From Bacteroidota bacterium (GTDB taxonomy: Bacteria > Bacteroidota > Bacteroidia > Chitinophagales > Saprospiraceae), in NCBI GenBank assembly GCA_029567325.1, contig JAKQLF010000240.1, positions 1 to 32,720 of the forward strand: DNA of 32,720 bases. Reading direction: 5' to 3'. The position numbers and the translations under genes are program-made. Shown here piece by piece: positions 26,594 through 32,720 of this stretch. Numbering within the stretch: position 1 is the first letter of the stretch; every line of letters begins with the position of its first letter. The notes beneath the pieces were generated by a model that worked only from the letters and a program-made list of their open reading frames with translations, did no database searches and was not told the DNA's origin.

Positions 26594-26624
26594 CAAAAAT
26601 AAAGGAATTAATCAAATGTACAAC
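26594..26624 (-). promoter_or_regulatory. Candidate promoter of accD
   Basis: On the minus strand GTTG (26624-26621), a 19-base spacer and TATTTTTG (26601-26594) fit TTTG-N19-TAnnTTTG with one mismatch at -33. The leader to the ATG at 26538 would be about 49 bases. A second overlapping -7 match (TACATTTG, 26620-26613) is also present. Confidence 0.5.
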
Positions 26625-26633
26625 TTTGCAAGA

Positions 26634-27662
26634 TTAATACCGGTATGTTTTTATGGTTTCAACAAATGCTTTAACTCCATCTAGCGGTGTGTCTGGATAA
26701 ACACCATGTCCCAAATTGACAATGTGGTGACCACCAAAGGATTGTATCATCTCTTTCGTTGTTTTGCGAATGAAACTGTGATCAGCATATAAAACACAGG
26801 GGTCGAGATTACCTTGTAATACTTTAGATGGTCCTGTAATGCTTCTCACAAAATGTGGGTCAGTATTCCAATCAATACCCAGAGCAGAACTTCCAATGCC
26901 ATGCAGTTCTTTGAGTGAAAACCATGCACCTTTGCAAAAAAGGATAACAGGCACTTTTGGCATCAGCGAATCTGAAATTCTTTGTAAATAAGGAATGCAA
27001 AAGGTATTATATGTTTCGTGATCCAATGATCCTGCCCAAGAATCAAATATTTGTACAGCGTCTACTCCCGCTTCAATTTTATTGTGTAAATAAGCAATGG
27101 TGGCTTCTGTGATCTTATCCAATAATAAATGAGCTGCCTCAGGTTGTGTGTACAAGAATTTTTTGGCTTGTGAAAAAGTTTTACTGCCTTTTCCTTCGAC
27201 CATATAACACAATAATGTGAAAGGAGCCCCTGCAAAACCAATCAATGGAACGCGATTCGCAAGATTTTTTTTCGTGATTTTGATAGCTTCATAAACATAA
27301 GAAAGACGGTCTGCAGCAATTTTTCCACTATCCAAGGCGATAACATCTTCTATGTTTTTGAGGGTTCGAGGGAAATATGGTCCTTTTTGCTCGATTAATT
27401 CGTATGGAAGACCCATAGCTTCTGGAATGACCAAAATGTCCGAGAATAAAATGGCAGCGTCTACTCCAAGTTCATCCACTGGTTGAATCGTCACTTCAGA
27501 AACAAGCTCTGGTGATTTGACCAATTCTACAAAACCACTCAAGCTTTCTCTTACTGCCCGGTATTGCGGAAGGATACGCCCTGCTTGACGCATTAACCAC
27601 ACAGGAGGTCTTTCGGTTGCTTCTCCTCGTAAAGCACGAAGAAAAATGTCATTCTCGATCAT
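26634..27662 (-). CDS. hemE: Uroporphyrinogen decarboxylase
   Basis: 342 residues, the usual length. It removes the four acetate carboxyls of uroporphyrinogen III to give coproporphyrinogen III in heme synthesis. Signature PPVWLMRQAGRILPQYR is at 19-35, with the substrate-coordinating Asp75 in LFSDILVIPEAMG. FAGAPFTLLCYMVEGKGSKT, VDAVQIFDSWAGSL and NLGHGVYPDTPLDGVKAFVE follow in the normal order. It sits 95 bp before accD on the same strand but has its own -7 element. No other hem gene is adjacent, although the siroheme-branch homologue lies about 4 kb away. Confidence 0.97.
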   Translation of the reverse strand: MIENDIFLRALRGEATERPPVWLMRQAGRILPQYRAVRESLSGFVELVKSPELVSEVTIQPVDELGVDAAILFSDILVIPEAMGLPYELIEQKGPYFPRTLKNIEDVIALDSGKIAADRLSYVYEAIKITKKNLANRVPLIGFAGAPFTLLCYMVEGKGSKTFSQAKKFLYTQPEAAHLLLDKITEATIAYLHNKIEAGVDAVQIFDSWAGSLDHETYNTFCIPYLQRISDSLMPKVPVILFCKGAWFSLKELHGIGSSALGIDWNTDPHFVRSITGPSKVLQGNLDPCVLYADHSFIRKTTKEMIQSFGGHHIVNLGHGVYPDTPLDGVKAFVETIKTYRY

Positions 27663-27684
27663 AGTCCTTTTTAATAATGAGGTG

Positions 27685-27692
27685 CAAAGATA
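27685..27692 (-). promoter_or_regulatory. -7 promoter element of hemE
   Basis: The minus strand reads TATCTTTG followed by CACC, an exact TAnnTTTG match, 23-30 bases upstream of the hemE ATG. The -33 box is not clear. Confidence 0.55.
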
Positions 27693-27801
27693 ACTTTCTA
27701 GCTTATTTTTTGACTACAATGACAATCATCATAATGTAAGAATAAATTTGTTTCCCAACATTCGGCAGCAGCCAACGATCACCAATACCTTTTTGCTTTC
27801 G

Positions 27802-27843
27802 GCGATCAGTTTTCAGCGATCAGTTTTCAGCAGTCAGATTTTC
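27802..27843. repeat. 14-bp tandem repeat
   Basis: GCGATCAGTTTTCA occurs twice head to tail (27802-27815 and 27816-27829), followed by a degenerate third copy (27830-27843). It stands in the gap between hemE and the Ppx-family gene (27663-28012), which otherwise contains only the elements listed next and no gene. Confidence 0.75.
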
Positions 27844-27852
27844 AATACTTTG

Positions 27853-27878
27853 CCCCGCTGGCGGGGGGCCAGGGGGGG
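27853..27878. repeat. G-rich palindromic element
   Basis: CCCCGCTGGCGGGG (27853-27866) is an inverted repeat able to form a strong hairpin (CCCCG/CGGGG around CTGG). The G run continues to 27868 and a seven-G run follows at 27872-27878. Its composition contrasts sharply with the AT-rich surroundings. A GGCTAAAGCC palindrome of the type found at 30148-30334 follows at 27909-27918. Confidence 0.65.
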
Positions 27879-27936
27879 CACACCCATTTAGAATCCTGCA
27901 ATTGAACAGGCTAAAGCCCGTTCGCCTTTTATTCTC

Positions 27937-28006
27937 CACAATTCAGCAATTCAGCAGTTCAGCAATTTCGCAATTTCGCAGTTCAGCAGTTCAGCAATTT
28001 TGCAGT
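27937..28006. repeat. CAGCA(A/G)TT / TTCGCA tandem repeat
   Basis: About eight copies of a 9-base unit (TTCAGCA(A/G)T, with TTTCGCAAT variants) run from ACAATTCAGCAATTCAGC to CAGCAATTTTGCAG. They end 7 bases before the stop of the Ppx-family gene. The family matches the shorter array at 4965-4995, 23 kb away. Confidence 0.75.
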
Positions 28007-28012
28007 TTTTAG

Positions 28013-28948
28013 CTAATATTCCATATACAATTGATCCAAAAATCTCACATTACTCAGCGAAGTTTGGCTTGCTTTTTCATATAAATTATAAACCAATCCA
28101 TCTTTCAAACCAACACCAGGGACATACATTTGGGTTGCGCCAATGATCTTCATGACCTTGATATAAATTTCTGAGGCAGGAATGACCACATCGGCTCTAT
28201 CGGGATTCATCATCAGGATGCTCACTCTTTGATCCAAAGTATAAGTGGAGATATACGCTTTGATGGCTTCCATTTCGTGGATGCTCATCATATTGTTGCC
28301 TTTGATATTGGCAAGGCTATAAATTTTATTAATGTTACCACCTGTACCAATGGCATTTACAGTGGTTTTTGCTGGGACTTCAGCTTGTGCATACCAATCC
28401 TTGATCTCGTCAAAAGTTTTTTGTTTTTGTTCTGGAGACAATTTTCTGACGGAGCCAATGTTGAAAGATTTGGAAGCAATGCGGACTTTTTCATTGTATA
28501 AGTTGAGTTCAGTACTTCCACCGCCGACATCGATGTGAATAAAGTAGCCATTGGAAATTACAGGAATGATTGCTTTACTCAAAATTTCTGCCTCCAGTCC
28601 ACCTTCTATGATTTGAATTTTGAGACCACTTACTTCTTCGACCTGGGCAACGATTTCCATGCCATTTGAAGCTTCCCTCATGGCTGATGTAGCAACCGCA
28701 ATATGATCTTTGACATCATATAAATCTATCAATAATTTGAATGCCGTCATCAATTTGAGAAATCTGTCCGCGGTATTTTTAGAGATTTTACCTTTTTTAA
28801 AGACGTCATCTCCCAGTCGGAGTGGAAATCGGATATATTCCGTTTTTTTGAAACTTACCAAATTGCCTTCCATAATTGGACGCACTATCTGTAGTCTGAT
28901 CGCATTAGAACCAATGTCAACAGCTGCCAACTGCATAGAGTCTTGCAT
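28013..28948 (-). CDS. Ppx/GppA-family phosphatase (exopolyphosphatase-like)
   Basis: 311 residues of the ASKHA fold, matching the single-module short members of the family that split polyphosphate or pppGpp. AAVDIGSNAIRLQIVRP (8-24) is the phosphate-1 loop. EGGLEAEIL (116-123) holds the catalytic Glu. IHIDVGGGSTELNL (137-150) is phosphate-2, and NAIGTGGNINKIYSLA lies in the second domain. The C-terminal HD-like domains of E. coli Ppx are absent, as is common in Bacteroidota. Substrate (polyphosphate versus pppGpp) cannot be decided. A repeat array abuts its 3' end. Confidence 0.92.
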   Translation of the reverse strand: MQDSMQLAAVDIGSNAIRLQIVRPIMEGNLVSFKKTEYIRFPLRLGDDVFKKGKISKNTADRFLKLMTAFKLLIDLYDVKDHIAVATSAMREASNGMEIVAQVEEVSGLKIQIIEGGLEAEILSKAIIPVISNGYFIHIDVGGGSTELNLYNEKVRIASKSFNIGSVRKLSPEQKQKTFDEIKDWYAQAEVPAKTTVNAIGTGGNINKIYSLANIKGNNMMSIHEMEAIKAYISTYTLDQRVSILMMNPDRADVVIPASEIYIKVMKIIGATQMYVPGVGLKDGLVYNLYEKASQTSLSNVRFLDQLYMEY

Positions 28949-28987
28949 AAAACGGAATATTATTTTTTAAACATTTGTATTCACCGA

Positions 28988-28995
28988 CAAAGATA
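28988..28995 (-). promoter_or_regulatory. -7 promoter element of the Ppx-family gene
   Basis: The minus strand reads TATCTTTG, an exact TAnnTTTG match, 40-47 bases upstream of the ATG at 28948. A TTTG lies 22 bases further upstream, slightly beyond the best spacing. Confidence 0.5.
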
Positions 28996-29063
28996 AGGAT
29001 CGACATCCATTATATTCCAAAAATGCGATGATTGTAATCAAGAATAAGTCCGCAAATTAAATT

Positions 29064-29444
29064 TTAATTGGAAGCGGCAGGAATTTTGGTGTAATTGCCA
29101 CCTTCAATTTTTTCATATTGGTAAACATGACCTGGATATTCATATACGTAGGCAAGTACCTTTTCACCCATGATGGTTGCTTTCACTTCCCTGCGAAGAA
29201 ATAGGATAGGGGCTTCTTCGTATTCATCCAACCATATAAAAGACTCAGGTGTGATGATGTGATACAGTTCTCCATGGACTAGGTCTTTGCTGTCTTTGAC
29301 AAATCCAGGATGTGCGCCTAAATCATAAATACTTCCTTTGATGGTTGCGTTGCCTACAAATCTTGCTTCACGCTGAAGTCTGGCAGTCACTTCATGGACA
29401 AACTCTGATTTCAAAGTACCGTATACAAATAAGTAAGTGCTCAT
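29064..29444 (-). CDS. Gamma-glutamylcyclotransferase-fold (AIG2-like) protein
   Basis: 126 residues with the GGCT/AIG2 fold. The signature VYGTLKSEF (YGTLK at 8-12) begins the protein, with the GSIYDLGAHPGFVKD loop at about 37-51. WLDEYEEAP (71-79) holds the conserved Glu that acts as base in gamma-glutamylamine cyclotransferases. Family members cyclise gamma-glutamyl groups to 5-oxoproline, although many bacterial ones have unknown substrates. It is a single gene between the Ppx-family gene and tRNA-Ser, with its own weak promoter. Confidence 0.9.
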   Translation of the reverse strand: MSTYLFVYGTLKSEFVHEVTARLQREARFVGNATIKGSIYDLGAHPGFVKDSKDLVHGELYHIITPESFIWLDEYEEAPILFLRREVKATIMGEKVLAYVYEYPGHVYQYEKIEGGNYTKIPAASN

Positions 29445-29465
29445 AATCCAATTCTATTGCTAGGT

Positions 29466-29473
29466 CAAATTTA
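29466..29473 (-). promoter_or_regulatory. -7 element candidate for the AIG2-like gene
   Basis: The minus strand reads TAAATTTG, an exact TAnnTTTG, 22-29 bases upstream of the ATG at 29444. There is no well-spaced -33 box. Confidence 0.4.
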
Positions 29474-29624
29474 AACAATGAAATTTGAAAATAAACAACA
29501 AGTGAAAAAATTATTTGTAATTAATACAATAAGGTATTTTATTTTATTGAATGTCAATGAAGTACGTAAGTAATTTTGAAAATATAAAAGAAGTGTTATT
29601 GATTCATGGAAGTGTTATAAACCG

Positions 29625-29661
29625 AAAAGCCGTCACCGATATCAATCAGCAACGGCTTTTT
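29625..29661 (-). terminator. Intrinsic terminator after tRNA-Ser
   Basis: AAAAGCCGT (29625-29633) pairs with ACGGCTTTT (29652-29660), a perfect 9-bp stem around an 18-base loop. On the minus strand the stem closes with a TTTT run just after the tRNA 3' end. The T run on the plus strand as well means it may act in both directions. Confidence 0.7.
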
Positions 29662-29662
29662 G

Positions 29663-29749
29663 CGGAAGAATAGGGATTCGAACCCCAGATACCCTCTCAG
29701 GTACGCCGGTTTTCAAGACCGGTGCATTCAACCACTCTGCCATTCTTCC
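29663..29749 (-). tRNA. tRNA-Ser(UGA)
   Basis: An 87-base class II tRNA. The acceptor stem GGAAGAA/TTCTTCC has discriminator G. The D arm is GCAGAGTGGTTGAATGC, the anticodon arm CGGTCTTGAAAACCG with anticodon TGA (reads UCA), and the extra arm is long (GTACCTGAGAGGGTA region) as in serine tRNAs. The T arm is GGGGTTCGAATCCC. The 3' CCA is not encoded (GCAAAAA follows), so it must be added enzymatically. Confidence 0.96.
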
Positions 29750-29760
29750 ATTAGGGACGG

Positions 29761-29768
29761 CAAAGGTA
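29761..29768 (-). promoter_or_regulatory. -7 promoter element of tRNA-Ser
   Basis: The minus strand reads TACCTTTG, an exact TAnnTTTG match, 12-19 bases upstream of the mature tRNA 5' end, leaving a 5' leader of only a few bases. The -33 region is AT-rich without a clear TTTG. Confidence 0.6.
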
Positions 29769-30147
29769 ATATTATTTATTGATTTGAAAATAGTTTATTC
29801 AATTTTTTTTCGAAGGTGACATTGTAATTGTCTTATATTCATATACGAAATATTAAAATATAACGTTATTAATTAAAATTCACATTATTTGAAATCTAAA
29901 ATTACATGACATCACGTATATTTTTTGGAGAGGAATAGGCCAATAATTTTTTCTATTTTTAAGAAATGTAGCATAGCTGGTTTTTTCCTCGAGGTCCAAA
30001 CAAACTTTTAAATTTTTTGTCATGTTGCTATTCTCTGTTGCAGTTATATTTTTTATTTTGGGTAGTGGTTATTCTTCTGATGATAGGAAAATGCCCAAAA
30101 TGAAGAAATACAATTAATTGTCTTTTAATACACCCATAGCAGGATTT
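29769..30147. other. AT-rich intergenic stretch before the repeat block
   Basis: About 380 bp with no protein family. It includes the upstream part of the tRNA promoter and one possible 31-codon ORF (listed separately). I see no mobile element end, tRNA or known riboswitch. Confidence 0.4.
30022..30117 (+). CDS. Possible small single-pass membrane protein, 31 residues
   Basis: ATG at 30022 opens a 31-codon frame: MLLFSVAVIFFILGSG, then YSSDDRKMPKMKKYN. It is a hydrophobic helix of about 15 residues followed by a charged, basic tail, a plausible tiny inner-membrane protein with the tail inside. Nothing confirms expression: no clear promoter element or Shine-Dalgarno sequence precedes it, and I recognise no family. 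It could equally be a chance open frame in AT-rich DNA. Confidence 0.25.
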   Translation: MLLFSVAVIFFILGSGYSSDDRKMPKMKKYN

Positions 30148-30347
30148 GGGCTAAAGCCCGAATTGGGAACCGCATGTTTGCCAACGGCTAAAGCCGGTGG
30201 CTATTGATTGGACTGTTGGATCTATGGATATTTTGTTCAATAACTGTTTGACATTGGCATCTAGGAATTATTTGAATAATTATGGGGCTAAAGCCCGAAA
30301 ATGGGAACCGCATGTTTGCCAACGGCTAAAGCCGCTGGCTATTGATT
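30148..30347. repeat. Two-copy 62-63 bp direct repeat with paired palindromes
   Basis: Copies at 30148-30209 and 30285-30347 (137 bp apart) each run from GGGCTAAAGCCC through GGGAACCGCATGTTTGCCAA to CGGCTAAAGCCG and end in GGCTATTGATT. Each copy thus carries two GGCTAAAGCC-core palindromes (30148-30159 and 30185-30196; 30285-30296 and 30323-30334). They are nearly identical, with one indel and few mismatches. Confidence 0.85.
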
Positions 30348-30361
30348 TTTTGTTACATCTG

Positions 30362-31015
30362 ATTCAATAAACCAATCCCTGACTAGCCAGAGGCTTCAGC
30401 CTCTAGACAAAATATAATGACAAACCGGCATTAGCCCAATCATTCAATGGTCAAACCAGTGGAAACGGATCCCGAAAAACAAAAGCGATATTCTAAAAGG
30501 AATATTGATGCGCAAGCCATGTTGGATTGGGGCAAAAGATCAATTCAATAAACCAATCCCTGACTAGCCAGAGGTTTCAGCCTCTGAGCAAAAAATATAG
30601 TGACAAACCGGGCTTTAGCCCAATCATTCAATCGTCAACCAGTGGAAACGCATCCCAAAAAATAAAAGCGTTATTTTAAATGGAATGTTGGTGCGCAAGC
30701 CAAGTTGGATTGAGACAAAAGATCAATTCAATAAACCAATTCCCTGACTAGCCAGAGGCTTCAGCCTCTGATCAAAAAATATAGTGACAAACCGGGCTTT
30801 AGCCCAATCATTCAATCGTCAACCAGTGGAAACGGATCCCGAAAAACAAAAGCGATATTCTAAATGGATTATTGGTGCGCAAGCCATGTTGGATTGGCAA
30901 AAGATCAATTCAATAAACCAATCCCTGACTAGCCAGAGGCTTCAGCCTCTGGACATTAAAATTACCTCAAACCAGGCTTTAGCCAAATAAAGCCAAGGCC
31001 AGAGATCAAGGCCAC
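30362..31015. repeat. Tandem array of about 182 bp units with internal palindromes
   Basis: Units start at 30362, 30543, 30726 and 30908 (periods 181, 183, 182), each beginning ATTCAATAAACCAATCCC. Each has the palindrome CCAGAGGCTTCAGCCTCTGG or a close variant (30387, 30568, 30752, 30933). A GGGCTTTAGCCC palindrome follows about 40 bases later (exact at 30610 and 30794, degenerate in units 1 and 4), then AACCAGTGGAAACGGATCCC. The fourth unit decays after about 30990. A 68-codon frame at 30784-30990 crosses the units but changes frame between copies, so I treat the array as non-coding. Confidence 0.9.
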
Positions 31016-31019
31016 CATT

Positions 31020-31660
31020 AAATCATCTCGATTGAACATGGATATTCTACCAAAAACTAAAACGGTATAAGTCTATCTAGATAAATAAATACCTACAAAA
31101 AGTGACTATTTGATAGGTCAAACGTCATAAATTCAAATAAAACCACATCAAATGATATTCATTTTTTCTGCTTTTTTGATACTATTCATATCCTTCCAGA
31201 AAACAACAAATTGAAATTTCTTATTAAAAAGCTGTGCACCCTAGAAGTTTAAAAATTAACAATGATTTCAAAAACTTTTACTAGCTTCTATTTTTTCCAG
31301 AGTGCACAAACTTTTACTAAATAAGGAAACGCGAAAAATAACAATCAAAACACATCAGTACTCTTTAGTACTTTTTTCATTCATACCCATTCAAAAAATG
31401 TTGGGTAGGATCAGAAACATATACAAATTATTGTAATAAGTAATACGAAAGTAAGCTTTGCAAAACCACCACTTGCTAGGGAAAACCACTAATCTTCAAT
31501 TTAGGAGGTTTTTATTGAGATTTATAAACCTTTTAGGAACCAATATTCAACTAGTTCACCTTTGTAAATTTTCATATAACTGTACCTATATCTGTAAATG
31601 AAAATTCATTTTTACTCACTATAAATTCGCAATTACAGTAATTGCGGTCGTAGACCATTG
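31020..31660. other. AT-rich intergenic region with candidate hairpins
   Basis: About 640 bp without a gene. It holds a 7-bp inverted repeat TGTGCAC/GTGCACA (31233-31239 and 31302-31308) with nested complementary segments (CTAGAAGTTT with AAACTT..CTAG). There is a hairpin AGTACT-CTTT-AGTACT followed by a T run (31357-31377), which resembles a plus-strand terminator, and a second, weaker hairpin AAAACC..GGTTTT at 31482-31512. No known RNA family is recognised. Confidence 0.4.
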
Positions 31661-31671
31661 CTCTTGCCTAA

Positions 31672-31733
31672 GCAAGAAATTGCTGGCGAAGCCAATTGCT
31701 TCTTTCGCAGCAAGAAATTGCTGGCGAAGCCAA
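31672..31733. repeat. 24-bp direct repeat upstream of the RlmI-like gene
   Basis: A 24-base sequence beginning GCAAGAAATTGCTGGCGAAG occurs exactly at 31672-31695 and 31710-31733 (offset 38). Each copy contains the small palindrome TGGCGAAGCCA. Just before the first copy, CTTGC-CTAA-GCAAG (31663-31676) forms a further hairpin. The pair lies 35 bp upstream of the -7 element of the next gene. Confidence 0.8.
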
Positions 31734-31767
31734 ATTCATATACTCATCAAACTGCGCCTTAAATAAC

Positions 31768-31775
31768 TATCTTTG
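31768..31775 (+). promoter_or_regulatory. -7 promoter element of the RlmI-like gene
   Basis: TATCTTTG followed by CGG is an exact TAnnTTTG match, 27-34 bases before the predicted TTG start at 31802. No TTTG lies at the -33 position. Confidence 0.5.
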
Positions 31776-31801
31776 CGGTTTTTAAACAAATTTGCAATTC
31801 T

Positions 31802-32720
31802 TTGGAAATACAAAAAATAACCTTACAAGCTGGTAGGGAAAAATCTTTGGAAAGAAAACACCCTTGGATTTTCTCTGGTGCCATCAAAAATTTGCCCAAA
31901 GGGATCAAAAATGGGGACGTAGTTGAGGTAGTTGCCAAAGATGGAAGTTATCTGGCAAACGGTCATTACAGCGATGGATCTATTGCTGTACGCATACTCA
32001 CATTTGAACAACAAGCAATTGATGCAAACTTTTGGATTAGCAACATTGCCAACGCAGTCAATTATAGAAAAAAACATTTGGATTTTCCATCAGACAAAAC
32101 AAATGCTTATCGACTTATCCATGGTGAAGGAGATGGATTGCCAGGATTGGTGGTAGACATTTATGGTGAGGTTGCCGTAGTGCAATGTCATTCATTGGGT
32201 ATGCATCGAGCAATAAACGAAATTGCTAATGCCATCATCAAAATTTACAACGGATCTATAAAAGCCGTTTACGACAAGAGTGAGGAAGCACTCAAGCAAG
32301 GTGATAAAAAAGACAGCTGGCTTATCGGGCAAGTTGCAGATGAAATTGACATCATGGAGAATGGCAATAAATTTACCATCAACTTTGTCAGCGGACAGAA
32401 AACGGGATTTTTCTTGGATCAAAGAGATAATCGATCATTTGTTGGTCATCATGCGCCAGACAAATCAGTACTCAATTGCTTTTCTTACACAGGAGGCTTT
32501 TCTGTTTATGCCTTGAATGCTGGGGCCAAAGAAGTGGTTTCTGTTGATGTTTCTAAAACTGCAACAGAGCTGATGGATAAAAATATGGCGCTGACCAAAC
32601 ATGGGGCAAAACATCTTTCTATTACTGCCAATGTAATGGAATACCTCAAATCTGAAGAAGTACCACTTTACGACATAGTTATCATTGACCCGCCAGCTTT
32701 TGCAAAGAGCATAAATAAAC
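31802..32720 (+). CDS. RlmI-like 23S rRNA (cytosine-C5) methyltransferase, 3' end missing
   Basis: 306 codons read to the right edge. There is no ATG in frame upstream of the conserved part, so I use TTG 31802, which gives LEIQKITLQAGREKSLERKH. The N-terminal PUA-like domain is recognisable by HPWIFSGAI and ANGHYSDGSIAVRIL. A central RRM-like linking domain (RLIHGEGDGLPGLVVDIYG) follows. The SAM domain shows GFFLDQRDNR, NCFSYTGGFSVYALNAGAK (motif I, about 225-243), VVSVDVS and motif IV IIDPPAFAKS. The order is that of RlmI/YccW, which methylates C1962 of 23S rRNA. About 80-90 C-terminal residues would lie beyond the window. Confidence 0.9.
   Translation, partial: MEIQKITLQAGREKSLERKHPWIFSGAIKNLPKGIKNGDVVEVVAKDGSYLANGHYSDGSIAVRILTFEQQAIDANFWISNIANAVNYRKKHLDFPSDKTNAYRLIHGEGDGLPGLVVDIYGEVAVVQCHSLGMHRAINEIANAIIKIYNGSIKAVYDKSEEALKQGDKKDSWLIGQVADEIDIMENGNKFTINFVSGQKTGFFLDQRDNRSFVGHHAPDKSVLNCFSYTGGFSVYALNAGAKEVVSVDVSKTATELMDKNMALTKHGAKHLSITANVMEYLKSEEVPLYDIVIIDPPAFAKSINK

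Noticed and set aside
29551-29673. 40-codon plus-strand frame running into the tRNA
   Set aside because: It crosses the terminator and runs antisense into the tRNA 3' end, so it is most likely open by chance.
30784-30990. 68-codon frame inside the 182-bp array
   Set aside because: Unit periods of 181-183 do not preserve the frame, and the equivalent frame is broken in other units.
30148-31733. Possible CRISPR array in the repeat-rich region
   Set aside because: Repeats are long (62 and about 182 bp) or only two copies, spacers are not of uniform short length, and no cas genes are present.

Overview
The window looks like a chromosomal segment of a Bacteroidota bacterium, most likely a member of the Saprospiria/Chitinophagales-type lineages. 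The evidence is: C-terminal type IX secretion (T9SS) sorting domains of two types (a type A-like tail on the proteins at 6838-7962 and 8439-9659, and a gliding-motility/CHU_C tail on the 1298-residue protein at 16813-20709); many upstream matches to the Bacteroidota -7 promoter element TAnnTTTG; weak ribosome binding sites with several GTG/TTG starts; moderate-to-low GC; and the familiar cluster fabH-efp-accB-accC. The species cannot be named from this sequence alone.

Layout. 1-5100: a partial DUF1624-type membrane protein, then a divergent iron-acquisition pair (TonB-dependent siderophore receptor and PepSY-TM protein). Their promoter is a near-perfect TTTG-N19-TAnnTTTG framed by two copies of an AATTA(A/G)TCTAAATAAA element. 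A degenerate CCCGCAGATTACGCAGA-type repeat array follows and supplies the last codons of the PepSY gene. 5102-8343: an exported AbgB-like M20 amidohydrolase, a secreted SGNH-hydrolase-like T9SS protein and the C-terminal remnant of a methyltransferase. 8439-15276 (minus strand): fabH, efp, accB, accC, an MsbA-type ABC exporter and a T9SS-sorted protein, i.e. fatty-acid initiation, translation and envelope genes. 15658-23099 (plus strand): a thioredoxin-SPOR fusion, the giant SprB-repeat protein, a methyltransferase, a siroheme-synthase N-domain protein and a TruC-like pseudouridine synthase. 23138-29444 (minus strand): TRAP permeases dctM/dctQ, a HAD phosphatase, accD, hemE, a Ppx/GppA-type phosphatase and a gamma-glutamylcyclotransferase-like protein. 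29663-29749: tRNA-Ser(UGA) with its own promoter and terminator. 29769-31767: about 2 kb almost without genes but full of repeats, including a tandem array of about 182 bp units. 31802-end: partial RlmI-like rRNA methyltransferase.

The genes are mostly housekeeping. AccB, AccC and AccD are three subunits of acetyl-CoA carboxylase, and FabH uses the malonyl-ACP derived from its product. HemE and the precorrin-2 dehydrogenase homologue act on the two branches (heme and siroheme) leaving uroporphyrinogen III. The less ordinary parts are the iron-regulated operon architecture, the Trx-SPOR fusion, the decayed methyltransferase and the repeat-rich intergenic blocks. I see no CRISPR array, transposase, phage module or clear new defence system.
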